Positions 12,188 through 27,203 of a DNA stretch of 64,000 bases are shown here, one piece after another. The notes below the pieces were generated by a model. That model was given only the letters and a program-made list of their open reading frames with translations, did no database searches and was not told the origin of the DNA. This DNA comes from Cololabis saira (lineage: Eukaryota > Chordata > Actinopteri > Beloniformes > Belonidae): the NCBI RefSeq assembly GCF_033807715.1, contig NC_084601.1, forward strand, positions 14,284,690-14,348,689. Reading direction: 5' to 3'. Position 1 is the first letter of the stretch. Each line of letters begins with the position of its first letter. The position numbers were made by a program, and so were the translations under genes.

Positions 12188-12357
12188 AAGATGAAATCTT
12201 AGCCTTAAAAATAAAAATATCCCCACGGTAAGTCATAATTATGACATAAAAAGTAATCATTTCGACTTTCTATCTCATAATTTCGACTTTTTATCTCATA
12301 ATTATGACATATCGTGGGGATATTTTCATTTTTAAGGCTAAGTTTTCATCTTAGCCA
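12188..12357. mobile_element. Palindromic MITE nested in the hAT remnant
   Basis: The arms of about 58 bp (left 12,188-12,245; right 12,296-12,357) are inverted copies. They share AGCCTTAAAAAT, AAAATATCCCCACG and GTCATAATTATGA, with a loop of CATAATTTCGACTTTTTATCT-type repeats. This is the third nesting level. Confidence 0.7.
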
Positions 12358-13512
12358 TAGATGTCTGATTCGCCAAGTATAGTAGCACAATTCAGACACA
12401 CGTGTTCAACCTACACGACGACGACATGTATCAGTATCATGTAATACATGTAATCAGACACGGCGGTCAAACAGCAACAAACAATATAGGAAAGGCCATA
12501 TATTCAGCATTATGACAATGTTATCAGAAATAATTAATATTATGACAGCTTACCAATGATGGTTTCATCCAGTGGTGGGCAGAAAACCACAACAAAACAT
12601 ATTTACATCCGGGGCGGGAGTAGCACATTGAACGATCCAAAATGCAAAAACTTTAATTTTAAAACTTGTTCAAATCCGAACTATTTCCGAACCATCAGCC
12701 GGTTCTTCATCGCCGCAAACCTTTCAATCACTTTGCTCTTATCCACGGCGAAGTCTCTCGATTGAGAGATAGTCTGGCCTCATCCATTCAGCCTCATCCT
12801 TAAAAAGTCTCAAATTCCATTTTTGCTAAACTAAGGCATTTAAATGTCTTAATTTGTCTTAAATCTCAATCCAAGGTTCTTCATTTTACTCATTAAAGAG
12901 TTTATTTCATCGTTTTGAGGAGAATCTCCTGCGGATGTCCTAAATCTGTGTTGCCAGGTTGGGCAGGTTTCAGCCCAATTGAGCTGAAAAATATATATTT
13001 GGGCTGCTTTTCCTGGTTTTTACTAAATATTTAGGAGAAATTATTAACAGAAAAAGTTTCCATTATGGCAGAGAAAGGTAGAAACTTACACAATAAACTC
13101 ACTGATAATATATTTGCTTTAATCTACTCAATTTTATTGTAGTTTTTGTTTGGAGCCTGAACTTTTTTTTAGGGTATTTAGTAATGTGAAGATGAAATGT
13201 ATTATGCATTTAATAATTTATAGTTTTAACAGAGAATGTAAGATTAGGGCTGGTTTTTCATTTTTTCGGTGGGTTTTACGTTGCATTTGGGCTGGAACCT
13301 GTCAGATGTGGCAACCTCAGCAGTGGATTTCTTAATGACTCGTCTTTTTGGTCACAATAAACTTGCTCTCATCAACGGCGATGTCCCTCTGGATTGAGAG
13401 CATGGTGAGGTTTGATAGTCTGGTCTCATCAATGCAGCCCGGAGAGAGTTTTTAATCAACTTCAGCTGCTGAAACTCAGCATGAGTTTAAGGCTCTGATG
13501 CGACAACTGGCT

Positions 13513-13592
13513 CGACGCATTGCTACGGCGTAGCCTACGGCGTAGGGTACGCGGCGACGCGTTGGTGTAACGCGGAACCATAAATCAGCCTT
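13513..13592. mobile_element. GC-rich palindromic MITE, truncated copy
   Basis: It ends in GTAACGCGGAACCATAAATCAGCCTT and contains TACGGCGTAGGGTACGCGGCGACGCGTTGGTG, the same family as the copies at 47,634 and 55,837. It lies inside the inner hAT. Confidence 0.7.
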
Positions 13593-13959
13593 AAACAGAC
13601 AACATGCGCCTGCGAACCCGTGCATGACAGGGAGACACACACGGGGAGAAGGGACTATTTTTTTTCATTTTTATTTTTTAAACAACTTTATCCTTATGAA
13701 CACAAGTTTTATACAGTCCAACTTTCCTTATTTTATTCAGAACACTTTTTTTTTTCCTCTTCGAAGTGGGCCCCCCCGGAGCAGTGGGCCCGGGGCGGCC
13801 GCCCCCCCTGCCCCCCCGCCTGCTCCGCTAGTGATTCCATTGTCTTTTGTAGTTTTACCAAAAAAAAATAATCGAAATCGAAAATCGGGTTTTCAGAGAA
13901 AAAAAATCAGGATTTTATTTTTGTCCAAAATCGCCCAGCCCTATCCCAAACCATGTCAA

Positions 13960-16223
<2,264 letters not shown>

Positions 16224-16255
<32 letters not shown>
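16224..16255. repeat. Poly-C tract, 32 bp
   Basis: Thirty-two consecutive C residues on the plus strand, long enough to be replication-unstable and error-prone in sequencing. Confidence 0.97.
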
Positions 16256-16256
<1 letters not shown>

Positions 16257-19200
16257 ATAAGATTAAGTGTCACTTCATACGGCAAGCCTTTAGCGTGGAC
16301 AGCTGCAGGTGCTTATGCACACCTCCCACTGAATAGGGGGTATTTTGAGGGGATCAGAGACCTTTCATTTGGCAGCCTTTTCCTTTCTGCAGCCTTTTCA
16401 TTTCCTCCTGAATTTCCACTGAGCAAATATCTCATCTGTCACCCAAACCGGTGACAACTGTTTGTCTTATATCCTAAAATGAGACTGCGCAGAGCAGACG
16501 ATGGGTTGACCTTTGCTGCGTTTCGCGTCACAGAGCAAAAATAAAGAATCTGCGATTCCTTCATTGGAATTAAAGTTTGAAAACACATTTATATGCTTCT
16601 TCTTTTTTTTTTTTTTAACCAAAGTAAAAATAAACAATGGCATTCTCATGTCTTTGTGTCTGTTAAACACCTCCTGCAGATTTTATACAAGACGAGGACT
16701 AAAAATGGGAGTAAAGAGGCTGCAGAACATAATGTAACAATGTGGGCGATCTCTGATTTATTACGAGTTGTGCTTAGCTGGACACTAACCCAAACTTACT
16801 CCCTAAGTCCAACACTTTATTTACAATTTATTTCCCATGTTATACTGAAGTAGAGCTTGTATCTTGCTTCATTCAAAGATAAAGCAACGTGCAAGTGAAC
16901 CATAATATAATAAACTGTAATTATGTCAGGATTGTTTTGGAGAGATGGGAGACAGAAGCTGCACCTCTAAGAATTAGTTACTTATAAAACAAATGTGCGT
17001 TATCAGTTTTACATTAAAACTTGATATACAATCAATTACTAAGCTTTTAAAGGACAGGTCCTGCTCACTGTCTTTCCTCTCTGCTGTTTGGCTTGAAGCC
17101 TTTTCTTCCGCTCTGGAAGTTTTTACCTGCCATTGTTTCTTTATTAATTGTTCAAAGCTCATGGTCTGGGTCTCTAAAAAAGTGCTTAGACAGTTTGATT
17201 TGTAATGGATGCTATATGAATAGATATGAACTGAACTTTCATGACTTTAAACACATCAAAGCTCATCGTTCAAGTGTTAAAAGCTGATAGCTATACTTTC
17301 CCATTTAGCCTAGGCATTAGATCGATATTATAATATGAAGATTCTTTTCTAAAATGTAAAAGAGAAATTACATTTCCATCAAAGCGGACGGAAGCTATCT
17401 TGATGTCCCTTATCATTTATTTTCCTCTTCCTGTTGCTGATTTTAACCTCTTAATGACTGACAAATGATTTTTCTTTTTTTATGTATGATGAAATTAATA
17501 TTTTTTGGTATCTTCATAAATATATTGGATGATTCTATATTTCTATATATGTTATTTCTTTTTTAGAATTGTTTTACTGCATAAAACAGTTTTTTTGTGT
17601 GTTCTGTTTTTTGAATTATCAGAGTGGTACAGAGGTCTTATCAGATACATCAGGCATCAACCCATGTGAACCCAGACCCATTTCTACCTGATGAAAAAAT
17701 GTGTCAGGAACTTTCCGGGACATTTAACGGCAGTGCGGCACCCATATTACCATGGGTCCTCACGGGTTAAGCGGTAAAAGGCTTTGCAAGCTGAATGCTG
17801 ATTCAAAAAAGGTCAAACTGTAACATTTTTACTCCAAGGTACCACACCGAAGATGTGAAATGGAGTAAACTAGAATCCTGAGCTGGAAATTCACTGGAAA
17901 ACAGGTACAACATGGCCACACAGATCATCTTGTAGAAGAATTAGGAGCGAATGAGCGCTACATATCAAAGGTGAAAGATGAGCCCCTTGTGGATAAAGCA
18001 TGACAATCAAACAGAGAATGGATCCCAGAGGAAATGACCAGAATCCTCAGGGGCAGAAATCCAACTAAATGCTGTATTGAATCATGAGCTCAAACAAGAC
18101 AGTTTAAGGAGCATCAGAAAGTAAGGGCTTATTTAAATGGAAAATGATGGGGCCCTTTTAGGAGCGACTAATAGTCCCGGGATGTACAGTTAGTAAATGG
18201 AACAAACATTCTCAATAATAAATCAGACCAGGTGGCAGCAGTGAAAAATAAGGTTAGCAGAAATATTGCTGTTGAAACTGACACAGCAAACGTAAACTGA
18301 CATTTCTTCCAATGCTGAGAGGGGACGGCAGTCCCTGCTTGTTCCAGCAAGACTTCAAACAACAGCAGGATCGGGCCATAATTAAAACTATTGCGCAACC
18401 TATAAAGACTAAAACTAGTAATAATAATGTCCAGATTTATATTTAATATAAGTTTGTTTTATAACGTCCCTTTGACCACCCCTACACCACATAACATTAA
18501 TAGATTATTTTATTCACCCATTAGACAATATTCAGTCTTCAATGAGAGCTGATTGTGTAATATGCATGAGGCAGAAAAGCAGAAATGCATAAGGTAAAGT
18601 AAAAAGAGGAGACGAGGGATTGTAAAAACAAGGAATGCATGTATAAAGAAAAAGAAAAACAAAATATATATAATTCTGCTTTTATTTTTAATTACGTCAG
18701 TTTTGGTCCTCTATAAACAAGATCATCTATGAGCATGTAAAACAGGTTGAGAGTAATTAAATGGTCAACTGAATGTGAATTCACTTCAGCTTACTCACAG
18801 AGTAAAAGCTAATTGCAGCACTCATGCCTGCAGGGAACTGAGATGCAATGGGCCTTTTTGCAAAATCTCTGCAAAGGATAAACGCTAATGATTTTAAATG
18901 ACACATAACCAGCATTTAGATGGGAGAAGATGGCATGATCAATGCTATCATATATTTTCTTCTTCAGGCTCTGAGGGGGCTTGACTGAGAGATTTTGCTC
19001 TCTCTTTCTGTGCACATGTGTCATGCTCTGCAAAATTCATGACCAGCTTTTAACTCATTTAACACTCACATGAACACCGTGAAATGAGCACATTTGCGAA
19101 TTAATGTTTTGTGAGTGAAATGTCTTATACCTTAGAGACTGAAGTCTTTTAATACATGTACAGTTTGTACCATAGAAATATTTACATTGTTAAAAACATG

Positions 19201-19900
19201 AGCATCTGAACAAATGCAAAATATAATTTAATCTGTATATTTTTACAACTTCTGTAACAATGAGGACATGAACTCACAGTTGATTTGCAGTTTGGTTTCA
19301 CTGATGTGTTATTACATCGTCACAATTAATGCAAAAATATTATCCCTCTTAAAAGATGACAGCCAGAGGAATCTCTCCTGGTTTAATTTACAGCAGCAAA
19401 CTTTAAAATAGACTTAAAGACAGCTGGAAAGGAAGCAGTGTTCCACTATTGGAGGAATTTCAATAAGTCTGGAAAGATGTGCAATAAAAACAACTTTAGA
19501 ACAGACATCTTATTCATCATTTATGGAGAACAAGAACACCCCACGTTTCATTTCATCACTATAGCCAAGCTGACAGTCACAGCTCCACTGAGCCATATAT
19601 TCGTTCATTTTGATGTTGTGATAACATCATGAACTTCTTTACGAAAAATTGTTTTCTATCAGACATAATTTATATCATCCACTTTGGCACTACTTAAGCA
19701 CAGCAGATTTAGGATGTCTTTAAAACAATAAATATCACACCCCTCTTTGTGTGAGGTAGCTGGCACAGAAGTCATTCCATTCAGCTGTTGGATGGGGCTG
19801 TGGGAATCAGATGTCACTGAGTTTTCGAAGGGGGCATCCATCATTTTACCGGTGTTTTGTCAACTAGCCCACAACACCGCAATGAGGCTTGACAGCAGAA
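16256..19900. other. No gene seen
   Basis: Mostly AT-rich non-coding sequence. I saw no family motif, paired terminal repeats or RNA structure. Confidence 0.45.
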
Positions 19901-19949
19901 CCAGCATCCTGAGATTGCTTCCTCAGCCCCTTCACGTCTTCCCCATTCA

Positions 19950-22210
19950 GCTCTTACCCCCTTCTCTGATAGCCTTGTTCAGCCACTGCTCATTTCTCTT
20001 TAGCCACAGCCACCTGGATGCCGTCTCTGCCTGCTTTGTCATTCAGCAGGTTCTTATGGGTTGCACCTCTGACCCCGAGCAATCTCACAGCTCTCCAGAC
20101 TGACTGTCCGGAAAAGCTTCTGCAACCAACCTCCACTGGTAGATTCCATGCGCTCCACCCTTTCCGATGGCTCTTAAAGATGAGAGACTGATATTTCCCC
20201 AACGTGCACTCATGTGCCTCCTCAATTCTTTCCTCCCAGTGTACTGTCAACTCTAATAGGGCCACGTGCTTTGTTGCCTGAGGCCGCAGTACACTGTCTG
20301 GTTGGAGGCTGGTGTTGACAATCTCCTCTGGAAATTTGAATTGCCCTCCAAGGTCAACTCTCATTTCCCAGTCCTTTTCCATACCAGGCATGAGAAAGCT
20401 GGGCTTTTGTCTTGGGCCTTTGTTCCTTTTCACTTCCTCTCCTTCCTGGTCCAACAGCAAGTTGCGGCAGCGCCTGATCATGGCACCTCCTGAACCTTCC
20501 CTCAGTCAAGCTTGCACGACAGGATGACAGAACCGGTTCCAGGTTTGCTGGTCTCTTGCACTGCACACAGGAGGGATCCTCTGTCAAGCTCCATCATTGG
20601 AGGTTTGTTGGTACTGGGAGTACATCATAGATGGAGCTTAGGAGGAACTTTATCTGATGCCCCTCCATATGTTAGATGTCTCTAGACACTGTCCCACCGG
20701 GTCCAGCTGCCCTGCTGCTTCATGGCCACTGCTCTAGCGTGTTGGTCCTTTTCCTCACCTGCCTGAATCTCCTTCAGCACATCCCTCTCCAGTCCTTTGC
20801 CTTTGACTCCTTCCAACTTGCTGATGATTAATGACTCCCAGGCCCATCCTCCCCTGAGTCACCATGCTCACGATGTCTGCATGTTGTAAGCACTCCTCTG
20901 CTTCCCTTAGAGCTTCACTGGTTTCACAAAATCATGACTAAGTGGATTTTGGCTGTCTAAAACTCTTCCACTACTGATCTGTTTGGCAGCTGCACCTTAC
21001 TCCCAGTGCTGTAGAGACCAATAGAGCCATAATTCTTTGGGACAGAGAGTCCCCAGAGAGTCCATGGTGTGTTGTTGATTTTCCTTTCCAAAGCTTTCCA
21101 CTGTTTTCACAAGCATTGGCTACAGGAGTGTTGAAAGGATGCCGTGTTGGTAACCCCAGGCCTTGTACTTGCCTGGCAGGTCACTCCTCTCCAGGGCTAC
21201 TCTTCTTGGTAAAGCATCTCCTTCATGCTTGCTTTGTCATTTAGGTTGGGTCTGTACAACTGCCCAAGGCTCTATACAAGCTCCTCAGTGACTGTTAGGA
21301 TCATATCTTTGCCCATCTTAAACCACAAGCGATCTTGGATGTGGCATCGTTTCAGGACCAGGCTTCTGGATTTTGATCATTTGAACTCCATTTTAAGTAC
21401 CTTAGTGAGCTCTACCAGGTTTTCCCTCCGGGACTGACCTTGCTGTGATTGACAAATTGTCCATAAAGGCCCTGACTGGGGCCTGTTGGATGCTACTCGA
21501 GAGTACCGCTCCCTGTCTCGACTTCTCCACTAACTTGACCAGAAAGTTCATTACAGCTGCAAAGAGAATCACAGAGATGTACATCCGATCGCATTTCCAA
21601 CTCCCTGATTGTAGTGAAGTTGCCAAAGGTGAAGCACATCTTAAATTGCTTGCCTTAAGGTATCTCAAGAGCAGCAGTTGTAACTTCTGGGGAATGTGGT
21701 AGCGTTTGTGGTCAACTAACTTGTGCGGTATTGTGCCGTAAGCTTTGGTTAGGTCACAGGACTGCTAGGTCTCCCTGGTTCTTCTTTGCATCCTCAATAA
21801 TCTTGGAGATGATGCTGTTGTGTTCAATACAGCCGGGGATTCCTGGTACTTTTTTGTACAGCAGTATCCCTGTACCTGTTAATGAAGAAGTGAGTCAGCC
21901 TCCTTGCTAGGCTTCCAAAGCACACCTCCCCCTCCACATTCAACAGCAAGATTGTGCGGAAGTCTTTGATGCTGGATGAGTCCTCCTTCTTCGGGTTGAA
22001 ACACCGCTGAGCAAACTTCAGTGGCCTCCAAAGACGTCTCCTCAGTCTTTCACAATTCTTATAGACTCGGAATCCCTTTCCGCCCCAGTGGAGATCTTCC
22101 CCTCGTCTTTCGGATAAAGTCGTTGACCTGCTGCCATCTGAGCTCTCTATCATTGAAGGAGATGGGCGGCTCCTCTGTGTAGTACAGCTTCCCCTTGAGA
22201 ACAAGTTCTC
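19950..22210 (-). pseudogene. Degenerate LINE reverse transcriptase
   Basis: On the minus strand the order of fish non-LTR polymerase motifs is kept across many stops and frameshifts. They are LLNVEGEVCFGSLARRLTHF (about 21,960), an LTKAYGTIPHKLVDH block (21,740), SVILFAAVMNFLVKLVEKSR then APVRAFMDNLSITA (21,550-21,450), and the cysteine-rich tail CVQCKRPANLEPVLSSC followed by EGRFRRCHDQALPQL (20,550). The active-site MDD is changed to MDN, so the enzyme would be dead even without the frame breaks. The Cys/His tail is typical of the NeSL/R2-like LINE groups of fish, though I cannot settle the clade. The region is more GC-rich than its surroundings. Confidence 0.8.
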
Positions 22211-22619
22211 TCTCGCCTTGGATTGCTGTGCACTTTACAGAGATGCACTCAAGCACAGCAGATTTAAAAATGAATGTAGAATCTGATTTCTGTTCAGACT
22301 CTTTTCTTCTATTTAGATTTCTCTGAGCAAAAATAGCCTCATATATGCCATCAACCTTTTGTTTTAGACCACTGGAATACCAGGCAGATAAAGATTTTCT
22401 TTTTCAATTAATTTATTCTTATATGTTGGATATTATCAAAGCTATGTACCTCAAGACTTTAAGACCCTTGAAACAAACAATGAATCTATTTTCTGCCAAG
22501 CACTTTGTGTAAAATTGCTTTGGATTTATGCTCTAAATGGATTAACTGTAATGCCGTAACTGCAAAGCTGCGACTCCAGCTGTTATTAATCCTATTAAAG
22601 CTTGTTTGTGTGGCTCAAA

Positions 22620-22860
22620 ACAGTATTCCTGGTTTGAATCTCAGCTGGATTTTTTCTGTATGGAGTTTGCATATTCTCGCTGTGACTCTGCAGATATTCT
22701 CCAATACTTTAAGTGGGGTTGGTTGATGACTGAGTTGTTTGTCTTTGTTACCCTGTGAGAGCCTTTGTGATCTGTTCAGGGTGTACCTAATCTCAGGGTG
22801 TACCTAATCTATTACCCAAGGATGGATGGACCACAGATACATTTTCAATAAGAGATTAGC
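22620..22860 (+). mobile_element. tRNA-derived SINE-like repeat, tRNA head first
   Basis: It contains GGTTTGAATCTC (B-box-like), TTTTCTGTATGGAGTTTGCATATTCTC and GTGATCTGTTCAGGGTGTACCTAATC. This is the same family as 4900-5125 in the opposite orientation. The 17-bp word CAGGGTGTACCTAATCT is tandemly repeated at its end. Confidence 0.65.
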
Positions 22861-22879
22861 TAATAATACTATACAGAAT

Positions 22880-22912
22880 ATTATTATTATTATTATTATT
22901 ATTATATTATTA
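22880..22912. repeat. Short (ATT)n tract
   Basis: About ten ATT units just after the SINE-like repeat. Confidence 0.8.
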
Positions 22913-23017
22913 TAAGCATTTATGCAAGCCGACATATCAGAATCTAAATTTACTCAACATCACTCTCAGCAATATTTGGCCCCACAACATTATCAGCTGG
23001 TAACTGCTAACGTTCAC

Positions 23018-23061
23018 ATGATTATGCTCTGTTAGGTAAAGACCTAACAGAGCATAATCAT
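23018..23061. repeat. Perfect 20-bp inverted repeat (hairpin)
   Basis: ATGATTATGCTCTGTTAGGT at 23,018-23,037 is followed after four bases (AAAG) by its exact inverse complement at 23,042-23,061. No other part of a transposon is visible beside it. Confidence 0.9.
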
Positions 23062-23216
23062 AATTATTCATATTTTAAGGCAATACATTGTGTAGTGTAG
23101 TTTATTTCACTAACAGACTGCCATGGCTGGTTGTGGGTTGGCATGACGCTTAACTAAACAGCAGACAGCTTGTGTTAATCAAAGACTGGTTGAACACAAT
23201 GGTCACTTCTAAATTT

Positions 23217-23340
23217 GCCACTAAACAGCATTTGAAACAGGCAGTAGTGTTGCCAATGTTTGACGGCAACCTCACAGCTCCACTAGCGTGGATTAGCTGG
23301 AGGCGCTGGCGGATCATATCAGAACCCTTTTAAGTAGAAG
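23217..23340 (+). repeat. Unclassified dispersed repeat, copy 1
   Basis: Diverged copy of the segment at 43,358-43,480. Shared words in order are GCCACT-AAACA, GCATTTGAAA, TTGCCAATGTTTG/TTGCAAATGTTCG, a GCGGC-type block and GGCGGATCATATCAG/GGCGGACCATGTCAG. No terminal repeats are recognised. Confidence 0.55.
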
Positions 23341-23344
23341 CGGC

Positions 23345-26260
23345 ATGAACAGTATACCAGGCAGCCTAATATACAGCATTGCCAGCAGCTGGTCAAGTGA
23401 CAGGGGGACCCAGCGCCTACTTGCAGCATGGCACTGTGAAGTACGAGGAAAAAACAGGCTTCAAACGCACTTTTCAGAAAACCTATGGATCTAGGGTGCC
23501 TCAAACTAGTAGCATCTTCCAGACAAAATGTGGGAACAAAGATATACAAACTGAATCCTTTTTTTTTTTTCCTTTTTTTTTTTTTAGTAATTGCTTTTGC
23601 ATTTGAATCTTATTTTATGCTTATTTTTCGCAGTACAGTACATGTCAGGCCTTGCGTGCAGCAGCTGTGGTCACGCACAGGCCAGATTTTGTTCCAGAAC
23701 CTGGACCGCTGTTTGATTCAGCGCTGAATAATTGAGCCCCCGGCCCCTGGACGTCTGCTTCCTGAAAATGTAATTATGAAATGTCGAGTATCACAAACAC
23801 CAAGAACACAAAGAGGGGAACAAAAAAAAGCACTTCAACTTAGAAAGTCATCATGATGGAAAATGTTTTTATTCATGTGATGTTATCACAAACAAATGTT
23901 GTATTTTTATTACTGTATTATGGAGCATAGTCAATTCTTCTGTTTATGCCAGCTGTTACGAAAGTGCTGGATACTGTTCCTCATGCACAAAGAATGACCA
24001 GAAAGATGCCAAAGATGCAAAGAAAGATGCTAACCTTTGACTGAAATATCGCCTCGCTGCACTACTTGAGTCACAAAGAGGTAGAATAGTGTAACACATT
24101 CTCCCGCCTCAGTAAATGATGAGGTCTCTAGTACCTTTTTTATACCATGACCTCTGCATGAAACACAATCACACATGAATACCTACCCTAATTAAAACTA
24201 TTTCATTAACATATTCCGAGGGAGGAGAATTAATCAACACAAGAACAATCAAAAGCAATTTTATAGTTATATTTAAAGATCTCCTTGATTATAATAAGGA
24301 AGACAATGACAGGCTTGTGAACTGCTGCGTGGGAGGTACTGCTTGGGATGAAACCAAACCTTTGCTGAGGTTCCTAAATCATTTATAGACATAGCCAAGA
24401 TTATTTTTATTGTTCCTGAATAGTAGATCTAATGACATCATTGAAAATAGGAATGAAGCAATCTTCCTCCTCACTCCAAAACCTTTTGTAAAGTACTGGT
24501 GGCTGCAAGAGTCTGAACTTTATTTCCACTATTTGAAGGTACAGGTGTAAGTACAAATCAGTGTGATTAAAATAAAATCTTTAACATTCTCTCTTTTGAC
24601 TGAGACATTTTATCTATTCATTGACTAAAAGTATGCATCTCTTTCTGCATCTGTAGCATTCTGCTCACTCCTTTACCTTGAAGCTGACTAATTAAGTCGT
24701 AATAATGCTCTGAATTTTTAACCTGCTTCTGGTTCCAGACACGTAATTGTAATTCAAAACACAAGTTGCCATACCAACATATTTCATCTCTTGATAGTTA
24801 CACTCACTTGATTATCTGCTTTCATGACATCACACATCAGTGGCTGAGATTAGTTGTGCACTTAAAAAGCTTTGTATCTCCAGATTTGAATAAGGATGCC
24901 AACAAGTTGTCGTCATGGCTACATATCTTGTGTGACATCTGCGGTATCAAGCACAAAAATAATTAGAGATAAAAGTCTTGTTCGTTCAAAGTGAAGGACA
25001 TAAGGAGATCCGTTAAACTCATTGTCATCCAGCTCAAACTGAGCACACTGAAACCTCTGCTGGGACAGACTCAAGTCACTGCACTAAAGGTATCTTAATT
25101 AGTTAATAATTTGGACCTCAGTTTCATTATTATGTCTTCGAGTTATCTTTTGAGGACTTTGAAATGAATTAAAAGCAGATCTGCTTCAGAGTTCTCCTTC
25201 TTTTGGCTTCATTTGCATGTGTTTGCATACACTCAGAAGGCAACGTGACAATGCAAGTTCATTATCTGCTGAGGTCGAAAGCATTCTTTTGTGAGATGCG
25301 CGATGGATACTGAGGAAATCTGCGCTGCTGGCTTCACGCCACCCCACCTGCATCACACACACATCCATAAACACACAAAACCTTGCGTCCATCTACAGAG
25401 GTGAAGCTCTCTCTGTTTCCCATTTTCTGATGTGTCTCTTGTCATCACCATTATCTCTGCCACTTCGATGGCAACCATTTCCAGCCCTAGAAGTGCACGG
25501 CCAGCAAAGTACACCGCAAATTGCCCCACAATTAACTAATCAGTGGATGAACGATGAGCCTGGTGTCCTGCGCCGCTGCTATTACAGTCCGCCTCGTAAT
25601 GACCCATTAAGAGACTCCCCTAAACGTCAAAATGAAGTTTGTGCATGAAGATGTGCTGATAAAAAGTGTTTAACCTTCAGAATCTTCACAGCAGTTCAAT
25701 GAGATGGATTGACTCACTGTATACTGCACTTATTAGTAATTAACTCGGTGAAATTGGGTCTTTAGATGAAATCTTTACATTTATGTGAAAGCCTTATTAC
25801 GAGCAGTAAATTACAATTTCCATTGGTTGTGTGAGTATTCAATTCTTAGTCCTCTCCTCTTGCACTCATAACTACAGAATCTGTGATTTAAAAACGATTT
25901 TTTTATACACTAAAGAATTGTTTTTCCTAAATGTTATGCCTTTATCTGTGTGTATTTCAGAACCTAAATAAGTGTAGAAACAGAATATTTACCAGGTGTT
26001 ACACTTTTTTCCTCATATGGGATTCTGTAACCCCCCCCCCCCAAAAAAAACAAAAAACATGAGTGACTTTATTCAGCATAATTTTTAGAAATATATCATT
26101 AAAATTCCAAAACCATTTTAAAATTTCAAAACATACTATGGTTATCATGCAGTGCACGCGGACGTGCATGGTGTTTACAAAACACAAAGAAAGTCTGGAT
26201 ATGAAAGATGTCTCTTTGTTTCCTTTGTTTTTCGAGGGTTACTCGACGTGCCGTGTGCAC
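23345..26260. other. No gene seen
   Basis: The two opposing frames of about 75 codons at 23,319-23,606 are not supported by splice sites or domains. The rest is AT-rich. Confidence 0.45.
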
Positions 26261-26261
26261 G

Positions 26262-26450
26262 TTACTCTTCAAGCACAAGATCCCCAGCCCTGCCACGTGT
26301 TACTGTGTCCTTAGGCAAGACATTGAACCCACTTTGCCTCCAGTAGGTTGACTGGTATTTGATTGTAGAGACAAAGTGGTGCACGTTATATCGTGAATGC
26401 ACGTGTAAGAAACATAGCTTTCAATGGTGCTTAACTCACTTATTCATTAT
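26262..26450 (+). mobile_element. SINE body fragment
   Basis: It contains GATCCCCAGCCCTGCCACGTGTTACTGTGTCCTTAGGCAAGACATTGAACCCACTTTGCCTCCAGTAGG, then GAATGCACGTGTAAGAAACA and CAATGGTGCTTAACTC, the body of a common fish SINE. The tRNA-like head is missing; a head fragment of similar type stands at 31,415. Confidence 0.65.
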
Positions 26451-26459
26451 TAAATCAGT

Positions 26460-27200
26460 CAATTGATGCCATGATTGAATTCTACATGTAACTTTTTTAT
26501 TTATAACATTTTGTGCGACTGAAAGGTTATGTAGGAGTGCTTTTGTTGAAGCATTGTTTTAAAATGTTTTGTGCTGTATTACCTGAAACTCAGTACATAC
26601 GGGTAGTGAACAACAGAATAAATACACTCAAATGTTATTGTTGATTTTGTTCAAATATCAACAGAGATGATGTCATCCAGAAATCACTTACTTGACCTTT
26701 AATATATGAACTAATCTGAAGGTCATAGGTTTACATAGAGAAAAAAATCTAAGAAAATACATTTTGCCAGCGCTTGATTACATTAAAGCAGACTACAGAT
26801 TCTTTTTATCATTTTACTTCCATGAAATGTTTGATATGCTTTTACCATTGAACCACAAAATAATAAAAAAAATACATTTTTCAAAAGAATTATAATCTTC
26901 TATTGGTCAATAAAATAATATGTCAGAAAAAAATAAAAGAAATGAAGACAACTGGCATCGGAATTTGCACAAATATGCGGATGCACAGCAAACTATGAGG
27001 ACGCAGATCTTTTATTGTTTTTTCTCCATCCAGTCCTGCTACACTTCTGAAAAAAAAAGTTATTTTGAAGGTTGCCCGAGTGAATTAAGTCCAACTGAAT
27101 GGGATACTATTCCAAGATCTCAAAGAGAAACAAGATTTTTGCACTTTATTTTACTGACCAAAGCGAAGTTACAACAAATTTAACGCTATTTCAGGATTGA
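26460..27200. other. No gene seen
   Basis: AT-rich sequence. An 87-codon frame at 26,920-27,183 has no recognisable domain. Confidence 0.45.
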
Positions 27201-27203
27201 CTC

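Larger units (their letters stand above)
11871..13833 (-). mobile_element. Inner hAT transposon remnant nested in the MITE
   Basis: Perfect 8-bp target duplications ATTCCATT stand at 11,863-11,870 and 13,834-13,841. The ends are CAGGGGCGGAGCAGG and, inverted, CACTAGCGGAGCAGG. Two diverged minus-strand segments near 12,720-12,800 and 13,340-13,470 resemble the hAT C-terminal dimerisation region (for example RLSNLTMLSIQRDIAVDES and DKSKVIERFAAMKNR). They are similar to each other at DNA level, so the element carries an internal duplication or two fused copies. There is no intact transposase. Confidence 0.85.
11579..13943. mobile_element. Outer hAT-type MITE, split by a later insertion
   Basis: The left end TATGGCTGTGCGATTAATCGATTTT and the right end (inverse complement TAGGGCTGGGCGATTTTGG) are terminal inverted repeats. 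They are flanked by TCCCAAAT (11,571-11,578) and TCCCAAAC (13,944-13,951), a 7-of-8 target duplication as expected for hAT. Removing the insert at 11,871-13,833 and its duplication leaves about 394 bp, a normal MITE length. The ends match the element at 57,617-58,227. Confidence 0.85.
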
